From positions 1-26,110 of IMG/VR virus record IMGVR_UViG_3300028774_000035: a stretch of DNA of 26,110 nt; one strand, given 5' to 3'. Shown here piece by piece: positions 1 to 7,577 of this stretch. Position 1 is the stretch's first letter. The number at the start of each line of letters is the position of its first letter. A model generated the notes under the pieces. It was not told the DNA's origin and searched no databases. It saw nothing but the letters and a program-made list of their open reading frames with translations. This stretch comes from a virus. The position numbers were made by a program, and so were the translations under genes.

Positions 1-2
1 CA

Positions 3-953
3 ATTACTGCTTCGATAGATTGCAAAATTGAGAACCTTGAACTATTCACACTTCTTATCGATGCAAAGATCATGATTGATGCATTAAAAGAATTATCTGA
101 ACAACCGATCGAAATTGATGTAAAAGGTTCTAAGGTGACTGTAATCTACCATAACGGTACATTTGAACTCATTGGAGGTAATGCGAACTCTTATCCTGTT
201 GTTACCATTCCTGAAGATGCTTTTCCTATCGTAATCGAAAAACAAAAGTTAATCGATGGAATTAAATCAGTCTCTTTATTCACGGCTACCGATGAACTTC
301 GCCCGGTTATGTCAGGAGTAAACATTCAATCAAAAGATGGTGTCCTTACTTTTGTTGCCACCGATGCAACGAAATTAGGAATCCATGAATACGAATCGGA
401 TTATCCGGATTTCAGTTCAATTATTCCTAAAAAAACTGCTAAACTGATTTGCGATCTGATTTCTGAAATGAAAGAAGATACACTCACCCTCACCATTTCC
501 TCTAAAAATATTTCTCTAAACACCGGTGTATACTCCCTTATTTATAGACTCATTGAGGGTCGTTATCCTAACTTTAGAGGCGTAATACCTCAGAATAATC
601 CTATCGAGTTACAAACGAATCGAAGTGATTTAATGGGATGTATTCGCCGTATATCGGTATTCTCAAACAAAAATACATCACTTATAAAACTTGATCTAAG
701 TTCTGACAGTTTGAAAATCAATTCTCAGGATATCGATTTTAGTTTGGCAGCTGAAGAACTATTGAAAGTAGATTATTCCGGAGATCCACTGACTATCGGG
801 TTTAGTGGAACTGCGCTTCTCGAGGTGCTTGGATCAATTAGCTCCGAGGAATGTTTACTCACGTTCTCAACACCTGGAAAGGCGGCTCTAGTCACTCCTA
901 TGGGAGTTGAAGGAATTACTTTACTTATTATGCCAACTCTCGTAAATAACTAA
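3..953 (+). CDS. dnaN: Phage DNA polymerase sliding clamp (beta clamp, DnaN-like), 5' partial
   Basis: This resembles the bacterial beta sliding clamp, a ring that encircles DNA and tethers the polymerase during replication. The reading frame is open back to the first bases of the window, and the residues before the first ATG (position 72) continue the clamp pattern, so the true start lies upstream. The visible part covers the end of clamp domain I (IDALKELSEQP, typical of the clamp 'LLDTLKELPEQP' stretch) followed by domains II and III. In the second domain, the stretch around IEGRYPNFRGVIP matches the conserved 'EGRYPNYxxVIP' segment of DnaN, which is the strongest evidence. The C-terminus, TLLIMPTLVNN, matches the usual 'xxxLMPMRL' clamp end that lines the partner-binding pocket. 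The next gene starts 4 nt after the stop, so it belongs to the replication operon. A phage-encoded clamp would let the phage replicate with a dedicated or hijacked polymerase. Confidence 0.88.
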   Translation: MTASIDCKIENLELFTLLIDAKIMIDALKELSEQPIEIDVKGSKVTVIYHNGTFELIGGNANSYPVVTIPEDAFPIVIEKQKLIDGIKSVSLFTATDELRPVMSGVNIQSKDGVLTFVATDATKLGIHEYESDYPDFSSIIPKKTAKLICDLISEMKEDTLTLTISSKNISLNTGVYSLIYRLIEGRYPNFRGVIPQNNPIELQTNRSDLMGCIRRISVFSNKNTSLIKLDLSSDSLKINSQDIDFSLAAEELLKVDYSGDPLTIGFSGTALLEVLGSISSEECLLTFSTPGKAALVTPMGVEGITLLIMPTLVNN

Positions 954-957
954 AATT

Positions 958-1344
958 ATGTCAAAAGCAACTAACCCTTTTAAAAATACTATTAAATTAT
1001 TTCTTGAAAATAAAGCGCAAACAGACACCCTGTTTGCGCCAAAATTCAAGAATACCGCAAAGAATATTGAAGATTGCGTAACATATATCCTCAATACCGT
1101 ACAGAAAAGTGGAAATAACGGATTTACAGACGATGAAATCTTTGGAATGGCAATTCATTACTATGACGAGGAATCAATCGAAGTAGGAAAGCCGGTTAAC
1201 TGTAAGGTAGTAGTTAATCACTCAGTGGCTAATGAAGAAAAAGAGTCGAGGAATGAAGAAATTAAATCCATTAAAAAGAAAATGGGTAAAAAAGACTCAG
1301 GAATAATCAAGTTAAGTTTATTTGACGATGAAAGCGAAGACTAA
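958..1344 (+). CDS. PcfK-like protein
   Basis: 128 aa, close to the usual length of the PcfK-like family. The diagnostic block runs from about residue 35 to 75: NIEDCVTYILNTVQKSG, then NGFTDDEIFGMAIHYYDE, followed by a charged, Lys/Glu-rich tail ending in an acidic DDESED. PcfK was named from the enterococcal conjugative plasmid pCF10, but homologues are common in Bacteroidota phages and mobile elements, always next to a PcfJ-like gene as here. Its biochemical role is not established; the position between a sliding clamp and replication proteins suggests DNA metabolism, which is inference. It starts 4 nt after the clamp gene, and its last 17 nt overlap the pcfJ-like start. Confidence 0.85.
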   Translation: MSKATNPFKNTIKLFLENKAQTDTLFAPKFKNTAKNIEDCVTYILNTVQKSGNNGFTDDEIFGMAIHYYDEESIEVGKPVNCKVVVNHSVANEEKESRNEEIKSIKKKMGKKDSGIIKLSLFDDESED

Positions 1345-2743
1345 ACTCCAGGTTGAGGTTATGAGCCTCACTAAACAATTACCTTATATCGAGGATAAAG
1401 TCCTTTCATGGGCCAAGGTTGAATGTTTGAAGCACATAGGTTATGCAACCAAGAACCGAGTTATTTGCATGGATTGCGGACAAAAATTCTCTACTGAATT
1501 AGTGAGTCGCAATAAGGCCGTTTGTCCTTATTGCAAAACAAAACTAGTTATTGAACAATCTAAATGCAGAACCAATAAGCAGGATATCTATGTAGCCTAC
1601 GCACAAGTTTGCGGTGAATTTCAGGTTATAAGGAATTTTGAACTTATTTCATATCATAAATCTGATAATCAGGTCTATTATTATTTTATCGAAGTACTTC
1701 AACATTGGATCAAGTCAGATAAAAAACGTGAAGTAGTTGCACTGAACCATACGCAAAATGGATACATTGATTCCTGGAATGGAACTATGGAAATAAGAAA
1801 GAATTATCGTAATAATTACTATTACAATGCGGACAAATACGATATCTATCCTGTAAAACTTCATCCGAGTTCGAAATTCAAACCGGAATATGTCAAATAT
1901 GGTATTGATAGAAATTTAAGTGGAATAACTTCACTGGAAGCTATCAGTTATATTTCTAAAAATCCAAAGTGCGAAACTCTTTTAAAAGCTAAACAGTATT
2001 CTTTACTCTCGTTATCTCTTGACAGAAGTTTTACAACAACTAAAACAAATACTTATTGGGACTCAATTAAAATTTGCATGAGAAACAAGTATATAGTTAA
2101 GGATGCTAATATATGGTTCGATTACCTGGATTTGCTCAAGTACTTTAAAAAAGATCTTAATAACGCTTATTATGTTTGTCCAAAAGACCTGAATAAACAA
2201 CATGATATTTATGTCAAGCGCAAAGGTAAGATCATGGATTTCGAACGAATGCAGCGTGATTACCTGTCACTACTAAAATATTATGGTAAACCGGCTGGTA
2301 AAGACTTTATTTATCCAAGAAATTTAAAGGCGGAATATAAGATTTTAAACGACAGGAAAAAACTTGAAGGACTAGAAAAAAAGAAAAAGGAATTATCGAA
2401 ATTGGATATCAAATATAAGAAATTTATTGAAAAGTTTTTGAATATCGAAATGCTCGATAAGGAAATTGAAATTAGTCCTTTGAAATCAGTCGAAGAATTT
2501 TACACAGAAGGCTTAACAATGAATCATTGCGTATATACCAATTCATATTATGAAAAACCAGAATCGCTCATTTTAAGTGCTCATATCAAAAACGAACCTA
2601 TTGAAACCGTAGAAGTATCGCTAAAGAGCTTTAAAGTTGTACAGAGCCGTGGAAAGTTCAATAAAGATACTAAATATCACGATCGGATTATAAAGCTTGT
2701 AAATCGTAATATAAGTAAAATTAAAAAACTTCAAATCGCTTAA
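1328..2743 (+). CDS. PcfJ-like protein with N-terminal zinc ribbon
   Basis: 471 aa from the ATG at 1328. A TTG six bases earlier gives a slightly longer frame, but ATG is preferred. It overlaps the pcfK-like gene by 17 nt, implying translational coupling. An N-terminal zinc ribbon is visible, with Cys pairs at residues 47/50 (CMDC) and 66/69 (CPYC). The C-terminal third carries the PcfJ hallmark: EEFYTEGLTMNHCVYT, then a segment ending in a VEVSLKSFKVVQSRG-type beta hairpin. The middle is Lys/Tyr/Asn-rich with a basic coiled stretch around residues 345-375. PcfJ-like proteins occur in conjugative plasmids and Bacteroidota phages, paired with PcfK; their role is unknown. The zinc ribbon and basic charge suggest nucleic-acid binding (inference). 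Confidence 0.85.
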   Translation: MKAKTKLQVEVMSLTKQLPYIEDKVLSWAKVECLKHIGYATKNRVICMDCGQKFSTELVSRNKAVCPYCKTKLVIEQSKCRTNKQDIYVAYAQVCGEFQVIRNFELISYHKSDNQVYYYFIEVLQHWIKSDKKREVVALNHTQNGYIDSWNGTMEIRKNYRNNYYYNADKYDIYPVKLHPSSKFKPEYVKYGIDRNLSGITSLEAISYISKNPKCETLLKAKQYSLLSLSLDRSFTTTKTNTYWDSIKICMRNKYIVKDANIWFDYLDLLKYFKKDLNNAYYVCPKDLNKQHDIYVKRKGKIMDFERMQRDYLSLLKYYGKPAGKDFIYPRNLKAEYKILNDRKKLEGLEKKKKELSKLDIKYKKFIEKFLNIEMLDKEIEISPLKSVEEFYTEGLTMNHCVYTNSYYEKPESLILSAHIKNEPIETVEVSLKSFKVVQSRGKFNKDTKYHDRIIKLVNRNISKIKKLQIA

Positions 2744-2745
2744 CA

Positions 2746-2841
2746 ATGGATGATTTAAGCGGTCCTCAAAGAGTGGGTGATGTAATACTCACTTTATATC
2801 CTGAATTAAAAAATAAAAAGAAATTTAATACTCTAAAATAA
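2746..2841 (+). CDS. Small hypothetical protein (31 aa)
   Basis: A short open frame begins 2 nt after the pcfJ-like stop and ends 5 nt before the next ATG, filling the gap exactly. The product starts MDDLSGPQRVGDVILTLYPE and ends with a Lys-rich tail (KNKKKFNTLK). The tight spacing and an amino-acid mix unlike random translation of AT-rich DNA support a real gene. I do not recognise a family. Confidence 0.5.
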   Translation: MDDLSGPQRVGDVILTLYPELKNKKKFNTLK

Positions 2842-2846
2842 ACAAA

Positions 2847-3038
2847 ATGGTAACAACGATTTTAAGATTTGAAGACGACGTGGATTATTCAGAAATAAAA
2901 AAATCAGAAAATGGTATTGAAATAGGAACTGGTTCTCTTGGTGATTTTCAAGCTTGGTCGTCAGTGGAATTAAATCCTGACCAAATAAAAGATTTGATTC
3001 TATTTTTGAAAAAAGAACTTGATAACTTAGATAAATAA
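2847..3038 (+). CDS. Small acidic hypothetical protein (63 aa)
   Basis: A 63-aa acidic protein (MVTTILRFEDDVDYSEI...), predicted mixed alpha/beta, with a C-terminal helix LNPDQIKDLILFLKKELDNLDK. The ATG follows an A-rich leader (aaataaacaaa), and the stop lies 2 nt before the next gene, so it sits inside the replication operon. The 'L.p.qi..Li..L...l' ending resembles small phage or toxin-antitoxin-adjacent proteins, but I cannot assign a family. Confidence 0.65.
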   Translation: MVTTILRFEDDVDYSEIKKSENGIEIGTGSLGDFQAWSSVELNPDQIKDLILFLKKELDNLDK

Positions 3039-3040
3039 TA

Positions 3041-3841
3041 ATGGCTCTAAGAGATCAACCATATTTACCTTTATTTATTCAGGACTTTCTAACCGATGAA
3101 AAACTTGCTGAATGTTCAGCGAGTGCTACCGGCGTTTATATCCGGCTTATGTGTTTAATGCATAAGTCGGATGATTACGGTAAAATTTTGCTTAAGCAAA
3201 AATATAAAAAGAGTAATAATCCGGTAATGAATTTTGCTTCACAAATTGCAAAACAAATGCCTTACGATTTCCAAACTGTGACTAACGCACTTGTGGAATT
3301 ATTAGATGAAAAAGTTCTAATAATGGAGGGTGAAGTTATAATCCAAAAGAGAATGGTTAAAGACAATGCATTAAGTGAAAAACGATCTTCAGCAGGTAAA
3401 AAAGGAGGAGATAAAACTCTTGGTAAACATGAAAATTTTGCTCAAGCAAATGCTCAAGCAAAAGTGCAAGCAAACTCTGAATATGAATATGAAGATGAAA
3501 GTATTATTAAAAGTAAAGAAAGTAATAGTATTGCGGAAAATTTAATTTTTCAACAATATCAAGTAATTCCAATTGATAAATTACTCGATTGTATGCTATC
3601 AGATGATCAATGGGTACAGGATATTGCAAGAATTCATCATCTATCAACGGATTACGACAAAGCAATTAAATATTCTAAAGAGTGGATTTCTTTGTATGTT
3701 GATAAATTAAGAGGCGATAACGTAAAAGAAAAGCCTATAAATGAGTGTTTTGGACATTGTTCCAATTGGATTAAACAAGAAAAAAATAGACAAAACAATG
3801 GAAAACAACAACAGGAAAAAACGAACGTCTTCGTCGCCTAG
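3041..3841 (+). CDS. Replisome organiser / replication initiation-like protein
   Basis: 266 aa. The N-terminal ~95 residues (RDQPYLPLFIQDFLTDEKLAECSASATGVYIRLMCLMHKS...) resemble the DUF1376 / phage replisome-organiser winged-helix domain, whose opening 'pylplyi.dwl.d..l..ls....G.yi.Ll...w' is recognisable. A linker with the SAGKKGG motif and an AQAN repeat follows, then a C-terminal helical domain (about 175-250, with KAIKYSKEWISLYVDKLRG) probably for partner binding. By analogy with lambda O and Bacillus-phage replisome organisers it would bind the origin and recruit the helicase; the next gene is DnaB, overlapping by 44 nt, which fits. The linker-coding DNA contains three 12-nt direct repeats that could be iterons. 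Confidence 0.7.
   Translation: MALRDQPYLPLFIQDFLTDEKLAECSASATGVYIRLMCLMHKSDDYGKILLKQKYKKSNNPVMNFASQIAKQMPYDFQTVTNALVELLDEKVLIMEGEVIIQKRMVKDNALSEKRSSAGKKGGDKTLGKHENFAQANAQAKVQANSEYEYEDESIIKSKESNSIAENLIFQQYQVIPIDKLLDCMLSDDQWVQDIARIHHLSTDYDKAIKYSKEWISLYVDKLRGDNVKEKPINECFGHCSNWIKQEKNRQNNGKQQQEKTNVFVA
3440..3475 (+). repeat. Three tandem 12-nt repeats inside the initiator gene (candidate iterons)
   Basis: Units gctcaagcaaat, gctcaagcaaaa and gtgcaagcaaac follow each other without a gap and encode AQAN-AQAK-VQAN. An AT-rich stretch follows (about 3476-3570). Lambda carries its origin iterons inside the O initiator gene; the same arrangement is possible here but unproven. The alternative is a simple low-complexity protein linker. 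Confidence 0.5.
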
Positions 3842-5273
3842 CCCGGTATCGGCAAATGAATTTGGTAAACTTCCACCTCAAGCAACGGAATTAGAGGAAT
3901 TGATATTAGGCGCTGTAATGCTTGAAAAAGAAGCTATAGAACGAATTGAGTTAGTTCCGGATGATTTCTATAGAGTTGCTCACCAAAAGATATATTCAGC
4001 CGTGTTGAGGCTTAAAAACAGCCATAATCCGGTTGATATGTTCACGGTAACCGACGAACTTCGTAAATCAGGTGAAATTGACGAGGTGGGAGGTCCATAT
4101 TTCATTTCAATTCTTACATCAAAAGTAAGTTCTGCAGCACATATCGAATTTCATGCACAGATTGTGAAACAGAAATCAATTGCCAGGAACTTAATTCACA
4201 TGGCTTCTGAAATTCAGAGCATGGCATACGATGACAAGGTTGATGTTTCGGATGTGATTGAGTATACAGAACAGGCGTTTTCTGATATAAGTACATTTAG
4301 TCAGGATTCTGATTATTCGGATATGCCGGAATCAATACAGGAAACGATAGAGTATTTACAAGAACAGCAACGGAAAAGAGAAGCCGGTGAAAATGTTGGT
4401 ATTCCAACAGGATTAGATGCTCTTGATAGGTCGCTAAATGGTGGATGGTCAGCTCCGGATCTGATCATAATAGGAGGAAGACCCTCGATGGGAAAGACGC
4501 AATTTGCTGTAAGTTTTGCTAAGGCAGCCGGTGCTTCAGGTAACGATACCCTTTTTCTATCGCTTGAAATGACTAAAAAGCAACTTATCATGCGAATGAT
4601 TAACGAGCAGGACGGTATTTCATTCTATAACATGAAAAACGGGCAGCTTTCAAAAGAAGAATGGAGTCTAATCGAAAATAAAATAGCTGAATTAGAGAGA
4701 TTGAATATAAAAATTGCGGATAGTGTGAAGTCCAGGTACTTACATAATATTAAATCCAATGCCCGTAAACTTCATAGACAAGGAAAATTAAAGTTAATGA
4801 TTATCGATTACCTGCAGTATATCAAAACAAATTTAAAGTTTGGTACCCGGGACTTGGAAATAGGATTTATCACAAGTGAGTTAAAGGCTCTAGGAAAGGA
4901 ATTGAATATTCCTATCATTTTACTCGCTCAGCTGAACAGACCACCAAAGGGACAACATATTCAAAAACCTGAACTTTCGGACCTTCGTGAATCCGGAAAT
5001 ATTGAACAGGATGCGGATATCGTCATTTTTCCACACCGGCCAAGTTATTACGAAGAAAATGCAATTGATGATCAAAATCGATCCTGGACTAATCGCGGAA
5101 TACTTTATATGGGAAAAAACAGAGAGGGAATGAAAAATGAAAAAGTATTATTCCAACACGATGATCGATTTAAGAAAATATGGGATGATGGAATTACTCC
5201 TTATTTTAATAATCCCGTAACAGCTGGATTTGAAAATATCGTGAGCAAGCTTAATGATGATGAACCCTTTTAA
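3798..5273 (+). CDS. dnaB: Replicative DNA helicase, DnaB family
   Basis: 491 aa from the ATG at 3798. A GTG at 3741 would add 19 residues but lies deep inside the previous gene; the ATG product has the normal family length. The N-terminal helical domain (about 25-125) carries LPPQATELEELILGAVMLEKEAI, typical of DnaB. The RecA-like motor domain follows: Walker A GRPSMGKT at about 227-234, SLEMTKKQL after it, Walker B LMIIDYLQY at about 333-341, the PIILLAQLNR motif, and SDLRESGNIEQDAD at about 394-407 just before the conserved PHRPSYY segment. DnaB is the hexameric 5'-3' helicase that unwinds the fork ahead of the polymerase. It overlaps the replisome-organiser gene by 44 nt, so the two are probably co-translated and act together. 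Confidence 0.95.
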   Translation: MENNNRKKRTSSSPSPVSANEFGKLPPQATELEELILGAVMLEKEAIERIELVPDDFYRVAHQKIYSAVLRLKNSHNPVDMFTVTDELRKSGEIDEVGGPYFISILTSKVSSAAHIEFHAQIVKQKSIARNLIHMASEIQSMAYDDKVDVSDVIEYTEQAFSDISTFSQDSDYSDMPESIQETIEYLQEQQRKREAGENVGIPTGLDALDRSLNGGWSAPDLIIIGGRPSMGKTQFAVSFAKAAGASGNDTLFLSLEMTKKQLIMRMINEQDGISFYNMKNGQLSKEEWSLIENKIAELERLNIKIADSVKSRYLHNIKSNARKLHRQGKLKLMIIDYLQYIKTNLKFGTRDLEIGFITSELKALGKELNIPIILLAQLNRPPKGQHIQKPELSDLRESGNIEQDADIVIFPHRPSYYEENAIDDQNRSWTNRGILYMGKNREGMKNEKVLFQHDDRFKKIWDDGITPYFNNPVTAGFENIVSKLNDDEPF

Positions 5274-5274
5274 T

Positions 5275-5835
5275 ATGAGCACCGAAATAAATAATTACAT
5301 AACAAAAAGATATCTTAAATGGCTTGATTATGCAAAGTATCATTGTTCTCTTGCCGGGATTGTAGATGAAAGCGAGGATGTACTCAATGAAGTTATTCTT
5401 TCTTTATTGCAAAAGGAAGAAGAGGTGCTTATGAACTTATTAAATTCAAAATCCGGGCAATATACAGAATTAGATTACTACGTGCTACGAATGATTAAAC
5501 TAAATGCAAGTTCACCCACTTCACCTTATCAGAGTAAATACAAACCTATTCCCTCAGATACTAACGTGGATTATTCAACGCTTGAAATCGAAGATCAGGG
5601 GAACGATGATCCGGACCGATCGGGATATATTTTGGAACGTATGCACGAGATCCGTTCAACAATTGAAGAACTAGGATTCAGCGAAAAAGCAATGCAAGTA
5701 TTTGAATTCAGGTTCTTCAATGATGGTGTTTTCAAAGAGTGGGACGGGGATGAAAGTACAAAAGAACTTTACGATCTTTACTCCAGGATTATCAAAGTAC
5801 TTAGAAAAAAAATAAAAGGAGAATTAATATTTTAA
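5275..5835 (+). CDS. Sigma-70-like regulatory protein (candidate late sigma factor)
   Basis: 186 aa from the ATG at 5275, one base after the dnaB stop. ATGs at 5254, 5257 and 5260 in the same frame overlap dnaB and would add up to seven residues. Residues ~8-50 (ITKRYLKWLDYAKYHC..., then ESEDVLNEVILSLLQKEEE) resemble region 2 of sigma-70-family factors, where the 'A...D.lneVfl.ll' pattern is typical. A conserved middle (DYYVLRMIKLNASSPTSPY) and a C-terminal helical part (FSEKAMQVFEFRFFNDG... to the end) resemble a region-4-like segment without an obvious full helix-turn-helix. Proteins like this are frequent in Bacteroidota phages and are often annotated as sigma factors. As the last gene of the replication block, just before the late genes, it is well placed to switch on late transcription (inference). 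Confidence 0.6.
   Translation: MSTEINNYITKRYLKWLDYAKYHCSLAGIVDESEDVLNEVILSLLQKEEEVLMNLLNSKSGQYTELDYYVLRMIKLNASSPTSPYQSKYKPIPSDTNVDYSTLEIEDQGNDDPDRSGYILERMHEIRSTIEELGFSEKAMQVFEFRFFNDGVFKEWDGDESTKELYDLYSRIIKVLRKKIKGELIF
5808..5835 (+). promoter_or_regulatory. Weak sixth match to the late-promoter-like motif
   Basis: AAAAAT, 12 nt, then AATATTTTAA (one mismatch to TATATTTTAA). It lies inside the 3' end of the sigma-like gene, with the next ATG 5 nt further on. The region is A-rich, so chance is a real possibility. Confidence 0.3.
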
Positions 5836-5840
5836 AAGCT

Positions 5841-6101
5841 ATGAAGCCATTAATCACAACGAAAATTATTAAAGATAACGGGGATATTCATACGCTTGAG
5901 CTATTTTCATATAAAAGTGCATTTGTATTACACAAACACCTGATAACCTCAGATGATAAGAAAGCAGAATTATTTCAAAAAATGAGAAAGTTCTGGGGAA
6001 AATGGTATTGTAAACAGGAAATAGTAATTTCAAAAGAGGAATACCGGGCTATCGTTGGATTTTATGAGAGTAAAAAATGTAAAACATATAAAAACAATTA
6101 A
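5841..6101 (+). CDS. Hypothetical protein (86 aa)
   Basis: An 86-aa basic protein (MKPLITTKIIKDNGDIHTLE...) with a beta-rich N-terminus and an aromatic centre (MRKFWGKWYCKQEIVI). The start is the first ATG after the sigma-like gene, 5 nt past its stop. The following gene starts 3 nt after this stop. I do not recognise a family; its position puts it in the block between replication and packaging genes. Confidence 0.7.
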   Translation: MKPLITTKIIKDNGDIHTLELFSYKSAFVLHKHLITSDDKKAELFQKMRKFWGKWYCKQEIVISKEEYRAIVGFYESKKCKTYKNN

Positions 6102-6104
6102 GAT

Positions 6105-6551
6105 ATGAACAAACAACAATTTATGGCAATGAGTTTGCGTTATGGGTTAAAAGTAATTCAAAAGGATTTAATTGGAACTTTATTTTCAATTGATATAGAA
6201 GAAAATTCAATTGGAGTTAGATTTAATGAAAAGGAATGCAGCTTCCACAGTATATCAAATAACTTTTGTAAACCTATCCTTCACCCACTTTCTGACCTCA
6301 CAAAAGAGATTGAGCATGACGGGGAAAAGTTTGTACCGATGGACTCAATTAAAAAAGAATTTGGAGACTTAAAGTTAACTATTGATAACAACAAGGATTT
6401 AAGAGTGTCAATAGCTCCTTTTGCATATTTAGATTTAGAAGTTATTCCATTTATTCAAAAACTTATTTCTTGACATTTTGACATTGCCGGATTAATCGAA
6501 AAAGGAGAAGCAATTGACGTTAATACTTTAGAAACAAACCCATACTTATGA
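6105..6551 (+). pseudogene. Hypothetical phage protein interrupted by an in-frame TGA at 6471-6473
   Basis: The open frame from 6105 stops at a TGA at 6471 after 122 aa, but the same frame continues without another stop to a TGA at 6549-6551. The continuation reads HFDIAGLIEKGEAIDVNTLE plus TNPYL, a well-formed protein end that I recognise as the conserved C-terminus of a small protein common in Bacteroidota phages; in that family the residue before HFD is usually Trp. The body also has the family's PILHPLSDLTKEIEHDGEKFVPM block. TGG to TGA is a single base change. The final TGA overlaps the ATG of the next gene (ATGA), a normal coupling arrangement that supports 6551 as the ancestral end. 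The shorter 6105-6473 product may still be made. Function unknown. Confidence 0.7.
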
Positions 6552-6830
6552 AAACAAAATTATATAGGATAATTGCTGAGGAATATAATATATTTTGGTC
6601 TAAAAAATCACAAGAGTGGGTAATGTCAAAGAAATACGAAATTCGTGCTTCAGATGTATTGTTTCGACATCCTAATCTTGCATGGATTTTAGCAAGGGTG
6701 TTTGAGGGTATATTTAGCTACAAAAAAGCTAAACGATTAGGTAATAGGTTTTGGGAACGAACCAAATGCAAATCAAGCAGACGAATACACAGGAGTAAAG
6801 CTCTTTGTCGATTTTAAGAATAACAAATGA
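6548..6830 (+). pseudogene. Hypothetical protein with apparent frameshift near 6740-6760
   Basis: The frame starting at 6548 gives an 89-aa product ending at 6817, but its last ~25 residues (ERTKCKSSRRIHRSKALCRF) look like out-of-frame translation. The overlapping +1 frame, open from 6741 to the stop at 6828-6830, gives a natural acidic protein end: GFGNEPNANQADEYTGVKLF, then VDFKNNK. The two join well around the gttttggg run (6749-6755), so a one-base indel there is likely, whether a real mutation or a sequencing error. The N-terminal part (LYRIIAEEYNIFWSKKSQEW) is intact. The gene starts with an ATGA overlap with the extended upstream gene and ends 12 nt before a strong terminator. Function unknown. 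Confidence 0.6.
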
Positions 6831-6842
6831 TTATAATTAATT

Positions 6843-6870
6843 AAAAGGGAGCAGAAATGTTCCCTTTTCT
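6843..6870 (+). terminator. Terminator-like hairpin with GAAA tetraloop before the terminase genes
   Basis: An 11-bp stem (6843-6853 with 6858-6868, one G-T pair) closed by GAAA, with T-rich sequence after it. It ends the early/middle block. Its apex contains the AGAAAT half of the promoter-like motif. Confidence 0.8.
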
Positions 6871-6880
6871 TATATTTTAA
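6853..6880 (+). promoter_or_regulatory. Late-promoter-like motif copy 1 (before small terminase)
   Basis: AGAAAT at 6853-6858, 12 nt, TATATTTTAA at 6871-6880. The upstream half sits at the apex of the preceding hairpin. The small-terminase ATG follows 27 nt downstream. Spacing and sequence are shared with the copies at 10004, 12779, 22489 and 24841. Confidence 0.6.
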
Positions 6881-6907
6881 AGGTAATTGAATCAGGTTTA
6901 TACACGT

Positions 6908-7477
6908 ATGGAAAATACCGAGGTAGTTGTAGAAGAGAAGAGGCTCACAGCAAAACAAGAGCTATTTTGTTATGAGTATTGCATTGATTATAACGCTACT
7001 AGAGCAGCCATAAAGGCTGGGTATAGTGAAAAGAGTGCAACGTCAGCGGCTAGTAGGATGTTAACATTTGTCAATATTAAAGCCGAAATAACCCGATTAA
7101 AGGCGAATTTATCCGAAACATCCGGTATTTCTGCGCTGCGAGTATTGAACGAACATGCAAAGATTGCCTTTTCGAGTGCTTCAGATCTTCGTGACGGATG
7201 GATAACCCTTAAACAGTTTGATAGCCTATCAGAAGAACAAAAGTCCTGCATACAAGAGATATCAACTAAAAAAGAGAGTAGAGTTCAAAAACGAATGAAT
7301 CCCGGAGATGATGATATCGTTGTCGAAGAGGAATGGGTGAAGATTAAACTCTACGATAAGCAGAAATCACTTGATAGTATCAGTAAAATGCTTGGTTATG
7401 ATGCCCCACAAAAGATTGAGGTAGGATTATCTGAAGGTTTGGAGCTTGAAATAGGTTTTAGAACTAAAAAACAATAG
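6908..7477 (+). CDS. terS: Terminase small subunit
   Basis: 189 aa from the ATG at 6908. A TTG at 6887 would add seven residues but is less likely. The N-terminal part is the Terminase_2 signature: RLTAKQELFCYEYCIDYNAT, AAIKAGYSEKSATSAASRML, then a long helix. This helix-turn-helix domain binds the phage packaging site. The rest (about 75-189) includes SSASDLRDGWITLKQFDSLSEEQKSCIQEI, typical of the family's C-terminal oligomerisation region, and ends in a basic tail (FRTKKQ). The small terminase recognises phage DNA and delivers it to the large subunit, encoded next. Confidence 0.9.
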   Translation: MENTEVVVEEKRLTAKQELFCYEYCIDYNATRAAIKAGYSEKSATSAASRMLTFVNIKAEITRLKANLSETSGISALRVLNEHAKIAFSSASDLRDGWITLKQFDSLSEEQKSCIQEISTKKESRVQKRMNPGDDDIVVEEEWVKIKLYDKQKSLDSISKMLGYDAPQKIEVGLSEGLELEIGFRTKKQ

Positions 7478-7577
7478 CATTTTGATAGTAAAATGATAGG
7501 TATTTACCAACATTATTAAAAACTCTCTCTGGGAGAATAAAAACAAACGAACAAAAATAGCTGAAAATACTGTCATA

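Noticed and set aside
1322-5274. Longer alternative starts: TTG 1322, GTG 3741, ATG 5254 (and TTG 6887)
   Set aside because: ATGs at 1328, 3798, 5275 and 6908 give family-like N-termini and smaller overlaps. They are kept as alternatives, not as the call.
6471-6473. TGA reassigned to Trp (alternative genetic code)
   Set aside because: Several intact genes end in TGA, including in ATGA overlaps, and Trp is encoded by TGG throughout; one site does not support a code change.
5625-6598. TATATTTTGG at about 5626 and at 6589
   Set aside because: Both lie inside genes, differ in the last two bases and lack the upstream AAAT at the right distance.
7478-7577. Promoter or small gene in the gap between the terminase subunits
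   Set aside because: Only a weak 5-bp hairpin (CTCTC/GGGAG) is seen; no late motif and no frame above eight codons.
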